Source: an uncultured Butyricicoccus sp. (GTDB lineage Bacteria; Bacillota; Clostridia; Oscillospirales; Butyricicoccaceae). Taken from it: a DNA stretch of 64,000 nucleotides. The notes under the pieces were generated by a model. It saw only the letters and a list, made by a program, of their open reading frames with translations. It was not told the DNA's origin and did not search any database. Each line of letters begins with the position of its first letter. The first letter of the stretch is position 1. This document shows positions 18,210 through 27,743 of this stretch, piece by piece. The position numbers were made by a program, and so were the translations under genes. The stretch spans positions 169,349 through 233,348 of the forward strand of contig CALWBL010000003.1 in assembly GCA_944376065.1 (NCBI GenBank), read 5' to 3'.

Positions 18210-18932
18210 ATGACTATGCATTTAAAGTGTTAACGCAGGTGACGCAGTATTCTAGTCAGTGCATACGACCCCGAAAGCGGGCCTAAAAATCCGTTAAAGG
18301 GCACATCGATGAAGTCTCTGGTGCTTGCTTCTTACGCCCAGTCTGGGGTGGGTGCTGGGGGTTAAGGCTTTAGGGCGCTTTTCAATGGCATGAAATACCG
18401 TCCCTATTGCCGTGGAGACCTGTTTTCTGTCGGACACCTATAGCATCATGTATTTGATTGATGGCTGTCCAACGGGACAGGGTGAAACCTGCATTGCGGT
18501 GCGGTGGCGGTTCTGTTTATTTTGGCTTTGGTTAAAAGCGACAGAAAAAAGACCTAAGTGCTGTGTGCAGAGTAGCCTGCCTTGAGTGGTCATGGTGGAT
18601 GGAGTACCTGCCCTTTTTAGTACGGCCATACTCTAAAGGGAATCGATCTTGAAACCATGCCTGCAAAAGAGGCTAAGGGTCGTGTTGGCTGTTGTGGAAA
18701 TCACCTAGGCTGTCCTTTGCGGGCAGATAAGGGATTGCAGTACGGACTAAGTGGCAATTCGGTCTCGAATATGGTAACATATCGACGCACCTTTTAAAGG
18801 GAAACCGCCAGAGCGGCGACGCATGGTAAGTGGTGGGGAAATCCAACCGAACCTAAGCCGTAAGATTTACCTTGTCTGCTGTCACCTTTTACTTAATCAG
18901 CGCTGGCTCGAAGCTTAGGTTTCGAGCCTTGT
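18210..18932 (+). ncRNA. ole: OLE RNA (ornate large extremophilic RNA)
   Basis: About 0.7 kb without a credible gene, richer in GC than its surroundings and full of inverted repeats, for example CCCG-AAAG-CGGG near 18270 and a 3' hairpin at 18905-18928. OLE RNAs are long structured noncoding RNAs of anaerobic and extremophilic Firmicutes. They are typically encoded between isoprenoid genes (ispA, dxs) and immediately upstream of oapA; all three neighbours are in place here. OLE RNA forms a membrane ribonucleoprotein complex with OapA, linked in Bacillus halodurans to tolerance of cold, alcohols and Mg2+. The boundaries are estimates from the promoter and the oapA RBS. The identification rests on synteny, size and structure; a covariance-model match would settle it. 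Confidence 0.88.
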
Positions 18933-18962
18933 TTACATATGACACAAAAGGAGATTCACACA

Positions 18963-19538
18963 TTGGACGAAAAACCGAAAAAACAAAAACCTAACCCTTT
19001 AAGACTTGTAAATTGGAAATGGGTTGGTACTATAACTTTGCTCAGCTTCTTAATTTCCGTATCTATGTCTTATATATCATCTGAGGCTCTTAGCAACGTT
19101 GGAAATATACTGGCATTTGTTATTTTGTTACTATTCATTGGCATTGGTATAATTTTTGATGTTATCGGTATGGCTGCAGCTTCCGCAACTGAAAAGGAGT
19201 TTCATTCAATGGCGTCAAGAAAGGTGACAGGCGCAAAGGAGGCTGTTTGGCTTTCCAGAAATGCAAACCAAGTGTCCAGCTTTTGTAATGATGTTGTTGG
19301 CGATATTTCGGGCATTATCTCTGGTGCCACTGGTGCTATAATTATTGCAAAACTTACAGAAGGTATGGCATTGCTGCCATCAACTATTATTTCTCTTACT
19401 ATAACCGGTTGTATCGCTGCTATGACAATTGGCGGAAAGGCGATAGGCAAGGGTTTTGCAATTGGTTTTAGTGTTCCGATTGTGTTTGCTGTTGGAAGGA
19501 TTTTATCTATTTTACCAATTAAATTTGATAAAAAATAA
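18963..19538 (+). CDS. oapA: OLE-associated protein A (OapA)
   Basis: A small integral membrane protein with four predicted transmembrane helices: two in the first half (about GTITLLSFLISVSMSYI and LAFVILLLFIGIGIIFDVIG) and two in the second. A conserved hydrophilic stretch lies between them with EKEFHSMASRKVTGAKEAVWL and the DxxxD motif DVVGD, known in this family. OapA binds OLE RNA at the membrane. The TTG at 18963 is preferred, giving 191 residues, because AAGGAG stands directly before it. The in-frame ATG at 18939 has no ribosome site and lies immediately after the OLE 3' hairpin. dxs follows after 23 bp. Confidence 0.88.
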   Translation: MDEKPKKQKPNPLRLVNWKWVGTITLLSFLISVSMSYISSEALSNVGNILAFVILLLFIGIGIIFDVIGMAAASATEKEFHSMASRKVTGAKEAVWLSRNANQVSSFCNDVVGDISGIISGATGAIIIAKLTEGMALLPSTIISLTITGCIAAMTIGGKAIGKGFAIGFSVPIVFAVGRILSILPIKFDKK

Positions 19539-19561
19539 AGTCCTTGTCATAAGGAGAGAAT

Positions 19562-21454
19562 ATGAAAAAATATGGAATTTTAGATGATATCCAGAGTACG
19601 CAGGAGCTTAAAAAACTCTCTTATAATGAGCTTAATCAGCTTTGCAAGTCGGTTCGAGAGTTTATAGTAGATAATGTATCTAAAACCGGAGGTCATCTTT
19701 CATCTAATCTAGGTATTGTAGAAATCGCTGTTGCTCTTGAGCGTGAGTTTGATTCAAAGCGTGACCGATTGGTTTATGATGTTGGTCATCAGTGCTATGT
19801 TCATAAAATACTCACTGGAAGAAAGCGGGATTTTGAAAATTTAAGACAATATAACGGTATATCAGGCTTTTTGCGTCCAAAAGAAAGTAAAACAGATGCT
19901 TGTGTAAGTGGTCATGCTTCAAATTCGGTGTCTGTTGCGCTTGGTATGGCTCATGCAAGAACAATTATGGGTCAAAACTATGATGTTGTAGCAATTATTG
20001 GCGATGGTGCATTAACTGGCGGTATGGCTTATGAGGCACTAAACAGTGCAGGAGACAGCAAAGAACCTGTTATAGTGGTGCTTAATGATAATAATATGTC
20101 CATTGATAAAAATGTTGGAGCATTAAGCCGTCATTTGGCAAATTTAAGGTTAAATCCTCAGTATTTAAGCGCTAAAAATCAAGTTAAGCGCTTTTTTGAT
20201 AATGTACCGCTTGGAAAGCCTGTTTCAAGAAGTATTTCAAAAGTAAATAGTGCGGTTAAATCGGTACTTCTTCATAGTTCACTTTTTGAAGAAATGGGCT
20301 TTGCATATCTTGGTCCTATTGATGGTCATGACATAAAATCCGTTTGTGAAACGCTATCAATCGCAAAACAAATGAAAAAACCTGTTATAATCCATGCAGT
20401 AACTAAAAAAGGTAAAGGATATTTGCCAGCAGAACAAAAACCAGATGCTTTTCATGGTGTGTCGGCTTTTGATGTAAAAACTGGTACACTCCCAAAATCC
20501 AACTCACAAAGTTTTTCTTCAGTTTTTGGCAAGATTATGTGTGAATTTGCAAAGCAGGATAACAAACTTTGTGCAGTTACAGCGGCAATGCCAAGCGGTA
20601 CAGGGCTTTCATGTTTTGCTGAGAAATATCCAAAACGCTTTTTTGATGTTGGTATAGCTGAAGAGCACGCTGTTGCAATGACAGCAGGCATGGCGAAACA
20701 AGGTTTAAATGCTGTTTGTGCCATTTACTCAACGTTTTTACAACGTGGTTATGACCAGCTTATACATGATGTTGCAATAGATGGTAATATTCATGCGGTT
20801 TTCGCAATCGACAGAGCTGGCATAGTTGGTGCAGATGGTGCAACACATAATGGTGTGTTTGATATTGCATTTTTACGCTCTATACCTAATATAAAAATCT
20901 TATGCCCGTCTAACTTTGCAGAGATGAAATCTATGTTTTATAATGCGCTTTATAAAGAAAAATCTGCTATTGCAATACGTTATCCACGAGGCACAGAGGG
21001 CGAATTTAAGAAAGACACAGCAAGTAAATTATTCGACTGTATTTATACAGATGATGAAAAACCTGATATAACATTTATAAGTTATGGTATAATGATAAAC
21101 GAGGTATTAAACGCTGTAAGAAAGCTAAAACAGCAAGGTATAAGAGCTGAGATTATAAAGGTAAATGAAATATCTGATAGGTCGGTACAGAGCCTTGCAG
21201 AGCAAATACAAAACTTTGCAAAAAATATTGCAGTTGTTGAAGATGTGGTTCAAAATGGCAGCTTTAGCGAATGTATTGCAACAGTAGCTCCGAATAAAAA
21301 TTTAATTTGTTTTAACACAGGCAACAGGTTTATGCCTCATGGCAGTGTAAAACAGGTCTATGAATATTGTGGTATAGACAGCGAAAAAATCGCAGAAAAA
21401 GTAAAATACACCTTAAAAGAACAGGTAGATAATTATGGCAAAGAAAAGACTTGA
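19562..21454 (+). CDS. dxs: 1-deoxy-D-xylulose-5-phosphate synthase
   Basis: Thiamine-diphosphate enzyme that joins pyruvate and glyceraldehyde 3-phosphate, the first step of the MEP isoprenoid pathway. The 630-residue length is normal. The entry motif GGHLSSNLG, the catalytic-domain YDVGHQCYVHKILTGR, the ThDP/Mg2+ motif GDGALTGGMAYEALN, and the second-domain DVGIAEEHAVAMTAGMA and FAIDRAGIVGADGATHNG are all present. The start follows AAGGAGAG. It overlaps tlyA by 20 bp. Confidence 0.97.
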   Translation: MKKYGILDDIQSTQELKKLSYNELNQLCKSVREFIVDNVSKTGGHLSSNLGIVEIAVALEREFDSKRDRLVYDVGHQCYVHKILTGRKRDFENLRQYNGISGFLRPKESKTDACVSGHASNSVSVALGMAHARTIMGQNYDVVAIIGDGALTGGMAYEALNSAGDSKEPVIVVLNDNNMSIDKNVGALSRHLANLRLNPQYLSAKNQVKRFFDNVPLGKPVSRSISKVNSAVKSVLLHSSLFEEMGFAYLGPIDGHDIKSVCETLSIAKQMKKPVIIHAVTKKGKGYLPAEQKPDAFHGVSAFDVKTGTLPKSNSQSFSSVFGKIMCEFAKQDNKLCAVTAAMPSGTGLSCFAEKYPKRFFDVGIAEEHAVAMTAGMAKQGLNAVCAIYSTFLQRGYDQLIHDVAIDGNIHAVFAIDRAGIVGADGATHNGVFDIAFLRSIPNIKILCPSNFAEMKSMFYNALYKEKSAIAIRYPRGTEGEFKKDTASKLFDCIYTDDEKPDITFISYGIMINEVLNAVRKLKQQGIRAEIIKVNEISDRSVQSLAEQIQNFAKNIAVVEDVVQNGSFSECIATVAPNKNLICFNTGNRFMPHGSVKQVYEYCGIDSEKIAEKVKYTLKEQVDNYGKEKT

Positions 21455-22238
21455 TGTTTTACTATTTGAGAAAGGGCTAGTGCCTTCTAGAGAACGTGCT
21501 AAAACCACTATTATGGAAGGCTTAGTATATATAAACGGTCAAAAAGCTGATAAAGCAGGCGAGCAAGTAGCCGAAGATGCACAAATAGAGGTGCGTTCAA
21601 ACGGCAAAACATTTGTTTCCCGCGGTGGTAAGAAAATAGAAAAAGCTCTTGGTTATTTTGGTATCGACCCTAAAGGGCTTACTTGCATGGATATTGGTGC
21701 ATCAACTGGTGGCTTTACCGACTGCCTTTTACAGCGTGGAGCTATTAAAGTTTACTCTATTGATGTAGGCTATGGGCAGCTTGCTTGGAGCCTTAGGCAA
21801 GATGAAAGAGTTAAATGTATGGAAAGAACTAACATTCGCCATGTAACCCCAGATATGTTGGAGCAAACTCCAGAGCTTGCTGTTATTGATGTTTCTTTTA
21901 TATCATTAAAGCTTGTTTTGCCTGTTGTGCATATGCTCTTAACCTATGATGGTAGAATTGCTTGCCTTATAAAGCCACAATTCGAGGCTGGTAAGGGCAA
22001 AGTCGGTAAAAAAGGCGTTGTACGTGAACCAGAAATTCATTTGGAGGTCTTGGAAAACTTTATTGAAAATGCTCATGATGCAGGTTTTCATGTTCACGAT
22101 GTAACTTTTTCACCTATTAAAGGTCCAGAAGGCAACATTGAATTTCTTGGATATATAGGAAAAACTCTATCCGAGGGTGAATATAATCTTGCAGATGTTG
22201 TAAAACAAGCCCATGAGGAACTTGATAAGAAGGACTAA
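21435..22238 (+). CDS. tlyA: TlyA family RNA 2'-O-ribose methyltransferase
   Basis: A 267-residue protein with an N-terminal S4 RNA-binding domain (KRLDVLLFEKGLVPSRERAK) and a C-terminal FtsJ-like Rossmann methyltransferase with VSRGGKKIEKAL and the SAM motif MDIGASTGGFTDCLLQ. Family members 2'-O-methylate cytidines in 16S and sometimes 23S rRNA; they were formerly called hemolysins. The start overlaps the end of dxs. Whether it modifies one or both subunits is not visible. Confidence 0.93.
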   Translation: MAKKRLDVLLFEKGLVPSRERAKTTIMEGLVYINGQKADKAGEQVAEDAQIEVRSNGKTFVSRGGKKIEKALGYFGIDPKGLTCMDIGASTGGFTDCLLQRGAIKVYSIDVGYGQLAWSLRQDERVKCMERTNIRHVTPDMLEQTPELAVIDVSFISLKLVLPVVHMLLTYDGRIACLIKPQFEAGKGKVGKKGVVREPEIHLEVLENFIENAHDAGFHVHDVTFSPIKGPEGNIEFLGYIGKTLSEGEYNLADVVKQAHEELDKKD

Positions 22239-22242
22239 GCAA

Positions 22243-23112
22243 ATGAAAAATGTATTCATTAGCCCAAACCTAAGAAAAGAGGGCATAACAAAAGCACTTG
22301 AAGAAACCTGTCAGGTTTTAACAAGCTGTGGTGCAAAAATAACAATGCCAATAAAAGCTCAAACAACGGGAGTTTCAGTGAAAAATATAAGCTATGTGGA
22401 TGATGAAAAAGCGATACAAAAAGCTGATTTCATTGTAGCCCTTGGTGGTGACGGAACTATTTTACGCATAGCCAAAAAGGCTGCTATGTATAATATCCCG
22501 CTTATTGGTGTAAATGTTGGTCATGTTGGATTTATGAGTGAGCTTGAACGCAGTGAAATAGGGCTTATATCAAAAATATTTGATGGTGAATATACACTTG
22601 ACAATAGAATGATGTTAGACCTTGAACTTTTAAGAAATGGTAAGATTATTTATAATAAAACAGCACTCAATGATGTGACGATTATAAAACAAAATCCGTT
22701 TCATATAATAACGATTGATATTTGTGCAGACAGCGTTCCGGTTACTAAGTTCCGTGGTGATGGTGTGATAGTATCCACCCCAACTGGATCAACTGCCTAT
22801 TCTCTTGCAGCAGGAGGCCCAATAATTGAGCCATCAGCCGAAAACCTTGCAATAACTCCGATTTGTCCACATGATTTATCTGCAAAGTCATTTGTCTTTT
22901 CTAAAGAAAGAGAAATTGCAGTTACAGCATCAGGGCTTGATGGCAGCTCAGTTTGCGTGTCAACAGATGGAGACCATGGAGTTGAGGTTTTGCCAGATGA
23001 TATTGTAATCGTGCGTAAGTCACGCCTGGAAACAAATTTAATTAGAATTAAAGGCAAGAGCTTTTATCATATACTTAGAAAAAAACTATCTGACGGAGGG
23101 AACGAAAGATGA
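22243..23112 (+). CDS. nadK: NAD kinase
   Basis: Phosphorylates NAD+ to NADP+ with ATP or polyphosphate. The 289-residue protein carries GGDGTILR near residue 66, NVGHVGFMSELE, the conserved TALNDVTI, and GDGVIVSTPTGSTAYSLAAGGPI in the C-terminal half. The ATG at 22243 with AAGAAGGACT upstream is chosen over a start 10 codons upstream inside tlyA. The last bases overlap argR by 4. Confidence 0.96.
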   Translation: MKNVFISPNLRKEGITKALEETCQVLTSCGAKITMPIKAQTTGVSVKNISYVDDEKAIQKADFIVALGGDGTILRIAKKAAMYNIPLIGVNVGHVGFMSELERSEIGLISKIFDGEYTLDNRMMLDLELLRNGKIIYNKTALNDVTIIKQNPFHIITIDICADSVPVTKFRGDGVIVSTPTGSTAYSLAAGGPIIEPSAENLAITPICPHDLSAKSFVFSKEREIAVTASGLDGSSVCVSTDGDHGVEVLPDDIVIVRKSRLETNLIRIKGKSFYHILRKKLSDGGNER

Positions 23113-23564
23113 AATTCCAACGGCAGGCAAAAATTCTGGATTTAATAGACCAGTTTGAAATCGAAACTCAGGAAGAACTCTCAGAACATCTTCGAGACTT
23201 AGGTTATACCACCACACAAGCGACTGTTTCTCGTGATATAAAAGAGCTTAGACTGATTAAGATACTGTCATCTTCAACAGGAAAATATCGCTATGCGGTT
23301 GCGACTTCTGAAGTTGAAAACAGCTTCACTAACCGCCTTAGAAATATCTTTAAAGAATGTGTAACCGAAATTAGCTATGCACAAAATATGGTTGTAATCA
23401 AAACACTTCCAGGTTTGGGTCAGGCTGCTGCTATGGCTATTGACTCCATGCGTGATAGACGTGTTATAGGTTCTCTTGGCGGTGATGATACCGTATTTAT
23501 TGTTATGCAAGATGAAAAAGTAGCAAGTGAATTTTGCTCAGAGGCTCAAAAAACCCTGTTATAA
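23109..23564 (+). CDS. argR: Arginine repressor ArgR/AhrC
   Basis: A 151-residue arginine-responsive regulator. The N-terminal winged helix includes QEELSEHLRDLGYTTTQATVSRDI, and the C-terminal oligomerisation and arginine-binding domain ends with RRVIGSLGGDDTVFIVM. It hexamerises on arginine and represses biosynthetic operons. Its position between nadK and recN is a conserved Firmicutes arrangement, so it need not act on its neighbours. The ATG overlaps the nadK stop. Confidence 0.95.
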   Translation: MKFQRQAKILDLIDQFEIETQEELSEHLRDLGYTTTQATVSRDIKELRLIKILSSSTGKYRYAVATSEVENSFTNRLRNIFKECVTEISYAQNMVVIKTLPGLGQAAAMAIDSMRDRRVIGSLGGDDTVFIVMQDEKVASEFCSEAQKTLL

Positions 23565-23582
23565 CCTAGAAAGGAATAAATA

Positions 23583-25259
23583 ATGCTCAGTTTACTTCAT
23601 ATTGAAAATATTGCGGTTATTGAGCGGGCTGATATTGAGTTTGAAAATGGTCTTACTGTGCTTACAGGTGAAACTGGTGCAGGTAAATCAATTATTATTG
23701 ACTCAATCGGTGCAATTATGGGACAACGTACAAATCGCTCGCTAATTCGTGCAGGTGCAGCAAAAGGCTTTGTAAGTGCGGTTTTTACTGAGATTGCACC
23801 AGAGCTCATAGAGTGGCTACATCAAAATCAATTAGATGGTGATGAAACTGATAGTTTGCATATTCAGCGTCAAATTTCACCAGATGGCAAATCTGTATGC
23901 AGAATAAATATGAAACCTGTATCAGTAAGCACATTAAAACAAATTAGCCCTTATCTCATCAATATACATGGTCAGCATGACGGTCAAAAACTTATGGACG
24001 AAAGCTATCATATTGATTTTTTGGATAGCTTTGCTAGTATTGATTCGCTTTTGCAGGAATACGAACCATGTTATCATAAACTTTTATCGCTTAAAAGACA
24101 GATAAATGCCCTTGATAAAAGTGAACAGGAAAGACTTCAAAGAGTGGATATGCTTGCATTTCATTTGCAAGAAATAGACGAGGCACAGCTTAAAGAAGGC
24201 GAAGATGAAAAGCTTTCTGAGCGTAAATCTTTTTTTGATAATGTAGGCAGACTTGTAAATGTTTTAGAGCAGGCCTATGCCGCTTTAGATGGCGGTGATG
24301 ATATTATGGGCGCTTGTGAGTTATTATCAAGTGCATCTGGTGCTTTAGGAAGCCTTGCAGATGTTTCAACCGAACTTAGTGAAATGACCGAAAAGGCGGA
24401 GGAAGTTAAATATCTTGCCATTGACCTTAGAGATTCAATCGCTCAAATGCGTTCAAGAACAGATTTTTCTCCAGAAGAAAGAACAGCTATTGAAGAGCGT
24501 TTGGATTTAATCTATAGATTAAAATTAAAATACGGCCCAGAAATAAGCGATATTTTATCATATGCTGAGTCCGCTCGTGAGGAGCTTGAAACATTGGAAT
24601 CAGCAGATGAGCAGCGCTCACAGCTTTTAAGTGAATATAAAGAGCTTAGAGAACATGCAAGAGAGCTTGCAAGAAAAATTTCAACCGCTAGACGTGAGGC
24701 TGCAGCACGCCTTGAAAAATCCATTGTTTCTGAGCTTGTAGACCTTGATATGAATAAAGTAAGGCTTGCAGTTCGTGTGGAAACAGGCACAAAACTTGCA
24801 ATAAAGGGATTTGATACAGTGGAATTTCAAATTTCAGTAAATCCCGGAGAACCACTTAGAGCTCTTTCAAAGGTTGCCTCCGGCGGTGAGCTTTCAAGAG
24901 TTATGCTTGCTATGAAAAATGTTCTAACTGCTAATGAATCAGTTGGAACGCTTATCTTTGACGAAATCGACACTGGTGTTTCTGGCCGTGCAGCTCAAAA
25001 AATCGCTCATAAGCTAGCTCAAATAGGTGATAAAAAACAAACTCTTTGTGTAACTCATCTTCCACAGATTGCCGCAATGGGTAGACAACATATGTTAATT
25101 TATAAAAGTGTGCGTGATGAGCGAACTTATACAGATGTTTGCAAACTTGATGAAACAAACAGGGTTGAAGAAATTGCTCGTATGATTTCGGGTGACTGTA
25201 TTACTGATACATCAAGAAACAATGCACTTGAGCTTATTAAAAAAGCGGGAAACGTATGA
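23583..25259 (+). CDS. recN: DNA repair protein RecN
   Basis: SMC-like ATPase that acts early at double-strand breaks. The 558-residue protein has Walker A TGETGAGKSIIIDSI near residue 30, a region with INIHGQHDGQKLMD typical of RecN, coiled coils to about residue 380, the ABC signature LRALSKVASGGELSR, Walker B LIFDEIDTGVSG, and VTHLPQIAAM. It is the last gene of the nusB operon. The RBS is GAAAGGAAT. Confidence 0.96.
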   Translation: MLSLLHIENIAVIERADIEFENGLTVLTGETGAGKSIIIDSIGAIMGQRTNRSLIRAGAAKGFVSAVFTEIAPELIEWLHQNQLDGDETDSLHIQRQISPDGKSVCRINMKPVSVSTLKQISPYLINIHGQHDGQKLMDESYHIDFLDSFASIDSLLQEYEPCYHKLLSLKRQINALDKSEQERLQRVDMLAFHLQEIDEAQLKEGEDEKLSERKSFFDNVGRLVNVLEQAYAALDGGDDIMGACELLSSASGALGSLADVSTELSEMTEKAEEVKYLAIDLRDSIAQMRSRTDFSPEERTAIEERLDLIYRLKLKYGPEISDILSYAESAREELETLESADEQRSQLLSEYKELREHARELARKISTARREAAARLEKSIVSELVDLDMNKVRLAVRVETGTKLAIKGFDTVEFQISVNPGEPLRALSKVASGGELSRVMLAMKNVLTANESVGTLIFDEIDTGVSGRAAQKIAHKLAQIGDKKQTLCVTHLPQIAAMGRQHMLIYKSVRDERTYTDVCKLDETNRVEEIARMISGDCITDTSRNNALELIKKAGNV

Positions 25260-25276
25260 TTATTATACATGAAAAT

Positions 25277-25305
25277 TTGAAAGAACGTGCTCCATAGTGT
25301 AAAAT
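25277..25305 (+). promoter_or_regulatory. Candidate promoter of tyrS
   Basis: TTGAAA, a 17-bp spacer and TAAAAT lie about 40 bp before tyrS. An interrupted palindrome (25297-25314) covers the -10. The leader is too short for a T-box. Confidence 0.55.
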
Positions 25306-25345
25306 ATTATACACTTGCACATAAACAAAAAGGAGTTAAAATAAA

Positions 25346-26572
25346 ATGACAGTATTTGAAGAGCTAAAAGCCCGTGGACTGATTGCACAGTGCACTAATG
25401 AGGAAAAAGTTAAGGATTTATTAGATAATCATAACACTACATTCTATATCGGTTTTGATGCAACTGCTGATAGCCTGCATATCGGTCATTTTTTACAGCT
25501 TGTTGTAATGAGCAGACTGCAAAAGGCAGGTCATAGACCTATCGCTCTTATCGGTGGCGGTACCACTATGATTGGTGACCCTACTGGAAAGACTGATATG
25601 CGTAAGATGCTTACAATGGAAGAAATTGAACATAATGCTGAGTGTTTCCGTACACAAATGCGTCGTTTAGTTGATTTCTCTGAGGGCAAAGCAGTTATGA
25701 TGAATAATGCAGACTGGATTTTAGGATTTAACTATATGCAGTTTTTGCGTGAAGTTGGTGTACATTTCTCTGTAAACCGTATGTTAACTGCTGAATGTTT
25801 TAAATCACGTTTGGAAAAGGGTCTTAGCTTTATTGAGTTTAACTATATGCTTTTACAATCCTATGACTTTCTACATTTATATAGAACTATGGATTGTCAT
25901 TTAGAACTCGGCGGTGATGACCAGTGGTCAAATATTATCAATGGTGCTGACCTTATTCGCCGTGTTGAAGGCAAGGACGACGCTTATGGTCTAACATTTA
26001 CACTGCTTACCACATCAGAGGGTAAGAAGATGGGTAAGACTGAAAAGGGTGCTGTATGGCTTGACCCTGAAAAGACTTCCCCATATGACTTTTTCCAGTA
26101 TTGGCGTAATGTTGGTGATGCTGATGTTATCCGATGTATGAAGCTTTTAACATTTGTTCCACTTGAAGAAATTGCAGAGTTTGAAAAGTTAGAAGGTGCA
26201 GAACTTAACAAGGTTAAGGAGCGACTGGCATACGAAATTACAGAAATGGTTCATGGTAAGGATGAGGCAGAAAAGGCTCTTGCGGCTGCAAAGGCTCTGT
26301 TTGAGGGTGGTGCATCTGATGAGAATATGCCAAACACTGAGCTGACTGATGAGGATTTTGCAGACAATCAAATTGGTATGCTAACTTTACTGGTAAAGTG
26401 TGGTCTTGCATCTTCTAATGGTGAAGCTAGAAAGCTGATTCAAGGCGGTGGAGTTTCATTTGATGGCGAAAAGGTAACTGACCCTAAGAAAATGGTAGAT
26501 AAGGACGCATTTAGTAGCGGCGTAATTATAAAAAAGGGTAAGAAAACATACCATAAAGTAACTTTAGCATAA
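25346..26572 (+). CDS. tyrS: Tyrosine--tRNA ligase
   Basis: Class I aminoacyl-tRNA synthetase charging tRNA-Tyr. The 408-residue protein has the HIGH motif in [11 protein letters not shown], the tyrosine site [10 protein letters not shown], the [12 protein letters not shown] segment, a KMSKS-like KKMGKT near residue 232, and a C-terminal S4 domain ([17 protein letters not shown]). The start follows AAAGGAG. The KMGKT variant belongs to the TyrZ-like/eubacterial group. No T-box leader was found. Confidence 0.96.
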   Translation: MTVFEELKARGLIAQCTNEEKVKDLLDNHNTTFYIGFDATADSLHIGHFLQLVVMSRLQKAGHRPIALIGGGTTMIGDPTGKTDMRKMLTMEEIEHNAECFRTQMRRLVDFSEGKAVMMNNADWILGFNYMQFLREVGVHFSVNRMLTAECFKSRLEKGLSFIEFNYMLLQSYDFLHLYRTMDCHLELGGDDQWSNIINGADLIRRVEGKDDAYGLTFTLLTTSEGKKMGKTEKGAVWLDPEKTSPYDFFQYWRNVGDADVIRCMKLLTFVPLEEIAEFEKLEGAELNKVKERLAYEITEMVHGKDEAEKALAAAKALFEGGASDENMPNTELTDEDFADNQIGMLTLLVKCGLASSNGEARKLIQGGGVSFDGEKVTDPKKMVDKDAFSSGVIIKKGKKTYHKVTLA

Positions 26573-26582
26573 GTAAAATTAA

Positions 26583-26621
26583 AAGACGTATCGCAAATAA
26601 ATTGTGATACGTCTTATTTTT
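26583..26621. terminator. Bidirectional terminator between tyrS and the recombinase
   Basis: A 14-bp stem with one G-U (26583-26596 with 26602-26615) and a 5-nt loop has T-rich flanks on both strands, serving two convergent genes. Confidence 0.8.
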
Positions 26622-27723
26622 ATGCCTCAATCATAGAATCAGGGATTACAGAGGGTTCTGTAATTTCGGTTTGTTCTGGTTCAATTTCTTCAGTTTGAGC
26701 TTTAATTTTTTTATTTGGCTTTACTGATGCAAGAGGATTGTTCAAAGCTGCAAATTTCACATCATCATTATTTACATGAGTATAAATTTTTGTTGTATCA
26801 AGATTAGTATGCCCTAAAACCGTTTGTAAAGTTCTGATATCTACGCCATTTTGATACATAAGAGTAGCGGCTGTATGTCTGAGTTTATGGGTCGAATATT
26901 TTGTTGTGTCAAGTCCTGCTGCTCCTAGATGTTTCTTAACAAGCCACTTAATTGTTGGTATGCTTAAACGGTTGCGGTTTCGGCTTGTGAAAAATGCATT
27001 TTTATCGGCAGGGTGTGGTATAACTCTATCGGGTAAATATGCCTCGATAGCCTGCTTGCAAGCGTCATTTAAGTAAATTGGACGTTCTTTATTGCCTTTA
27101 CCTGTAATTGTTAATATATCGCCTCTAATATCCTGTAAATTCATGCCTGCAAGTTCGGATACACGCATTCCACAGTTTAAAAACAGCGTTAAAATACAAT
27201 AATCTCGGCTTGCATATGTACCATCAACATGTTGCAAAAGAGAAATTGAGTCTTCAAGCGTTAAGCATTGCGGCAAACGTTTTGGCTGTGCAGGAGAATC
27301 GAGTATTTCCATAGGGTTAGCATCTAATAGTTTTACTTTGTGGGTCAAGTATTTGAAAAAAGCGCGAAGTGATGCAACTTTTCTAGCACGAGAACGAGAA
27401 CAAATGCCATATTCGGTGGAAGGGCTGTTTTGCTGGCGTGGGCGTTCCTGTGCCATATATTCAAGAAAATCATAAGCATCAGAGATTGTTATTGTGCGTA
27501 TAAATTCGATATCTATTTCTTTTATAGAAATTTCATCAAGCGGCATATCTGTAGGCACAAGATTCCTGTTGTGCAGAACATATCTAAAAAACATTCTTAA
27601 ATCCAGATAATATTCATAAGCCGTGTGTGGGGATTTGCCCCTGATTGTTGCCATATAAACTAAAAATTCACGAATCAAAGCAGGGGCATCGTGGGCATAT
27701 TCTGAAATGATATACTTTTGCAT
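26620..27723 (-). CDS. Tyrosine recombinase, XerC/XerD-like
   Basis: A 367-residue site-specific recombinase. It has an N-terminal SAM-like DNA-binding domain (EFLVYMATIRGKSPHTAYEYYLDLRMFFRY) and a catalytic domain with the first arginine in NCGMRVSELAGM, the lysine in ITGKGNKERPIYL, HKLRHTAATLMY, and the LGHTNLDTTKIYTHV block ending in the nucleophilic tyrosine. A glutamate-rich tail of about 35 residues (about 330-367) is unusual. It stands alone, with its own promoter and no phage or transposon genes nearby, so chromosome-dimer resolution or a housekeeping role is more likely than mobility. The start follows AGAGGTGAAT; an upstream start at 27753 has no site. Confidence 0.88.
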   Translation of the reverse strand: MQKYIISEYAHDAPALIREFLVYMATIRGKSPHTAYEYYLDLRMFFRYVLHNRNLVPTDMPLDEISIKEIDIEFIRTITISDAYDFLEYMAQERPRQQNSPSTEYGICSRSRARKVASLRAFFKYLTHKVKLLDANPMEILDSPAQPKRLPQCLTLEDSISLLQHVDGTYASRDYCILTLFLNCGMRVSELAGMNLQDIRGDILTITGKGNKERPIYLNDACKQAIEAYLPDRVIPHPADKNAFFTSRNRNRLSIPTIKWLVKKHLGAAGLDTTKYSTHKLRHTAATLMYQNGVDIRTLQTVLGHTNLDTTKIYTHVNNDDVKFAALNNPLASVKPNKKIKAQTEEIEPEQTEITEPSVIPDSMIEA

Positions 27724-27743
27724 TTTATTCACCTCTAAAGTGT

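Noticed and set aside
18438..18629. Minus-strand open frame within the noncoding region
   Set aside because: It lies across the OLE RNA, has no ribosome site and no recognisable protein features.
25260..25345. Possible T-box leader of tyrS
   Set aside because: The leader after the predicted start is only about 30 nt, too short for a T-box.
26620..27723. Recombinase as mark of a mobile element
   Set aside because: No repressor, excisionase, direct repeats or cargo genes surround it, and it has its own promoter and a shared terminator.
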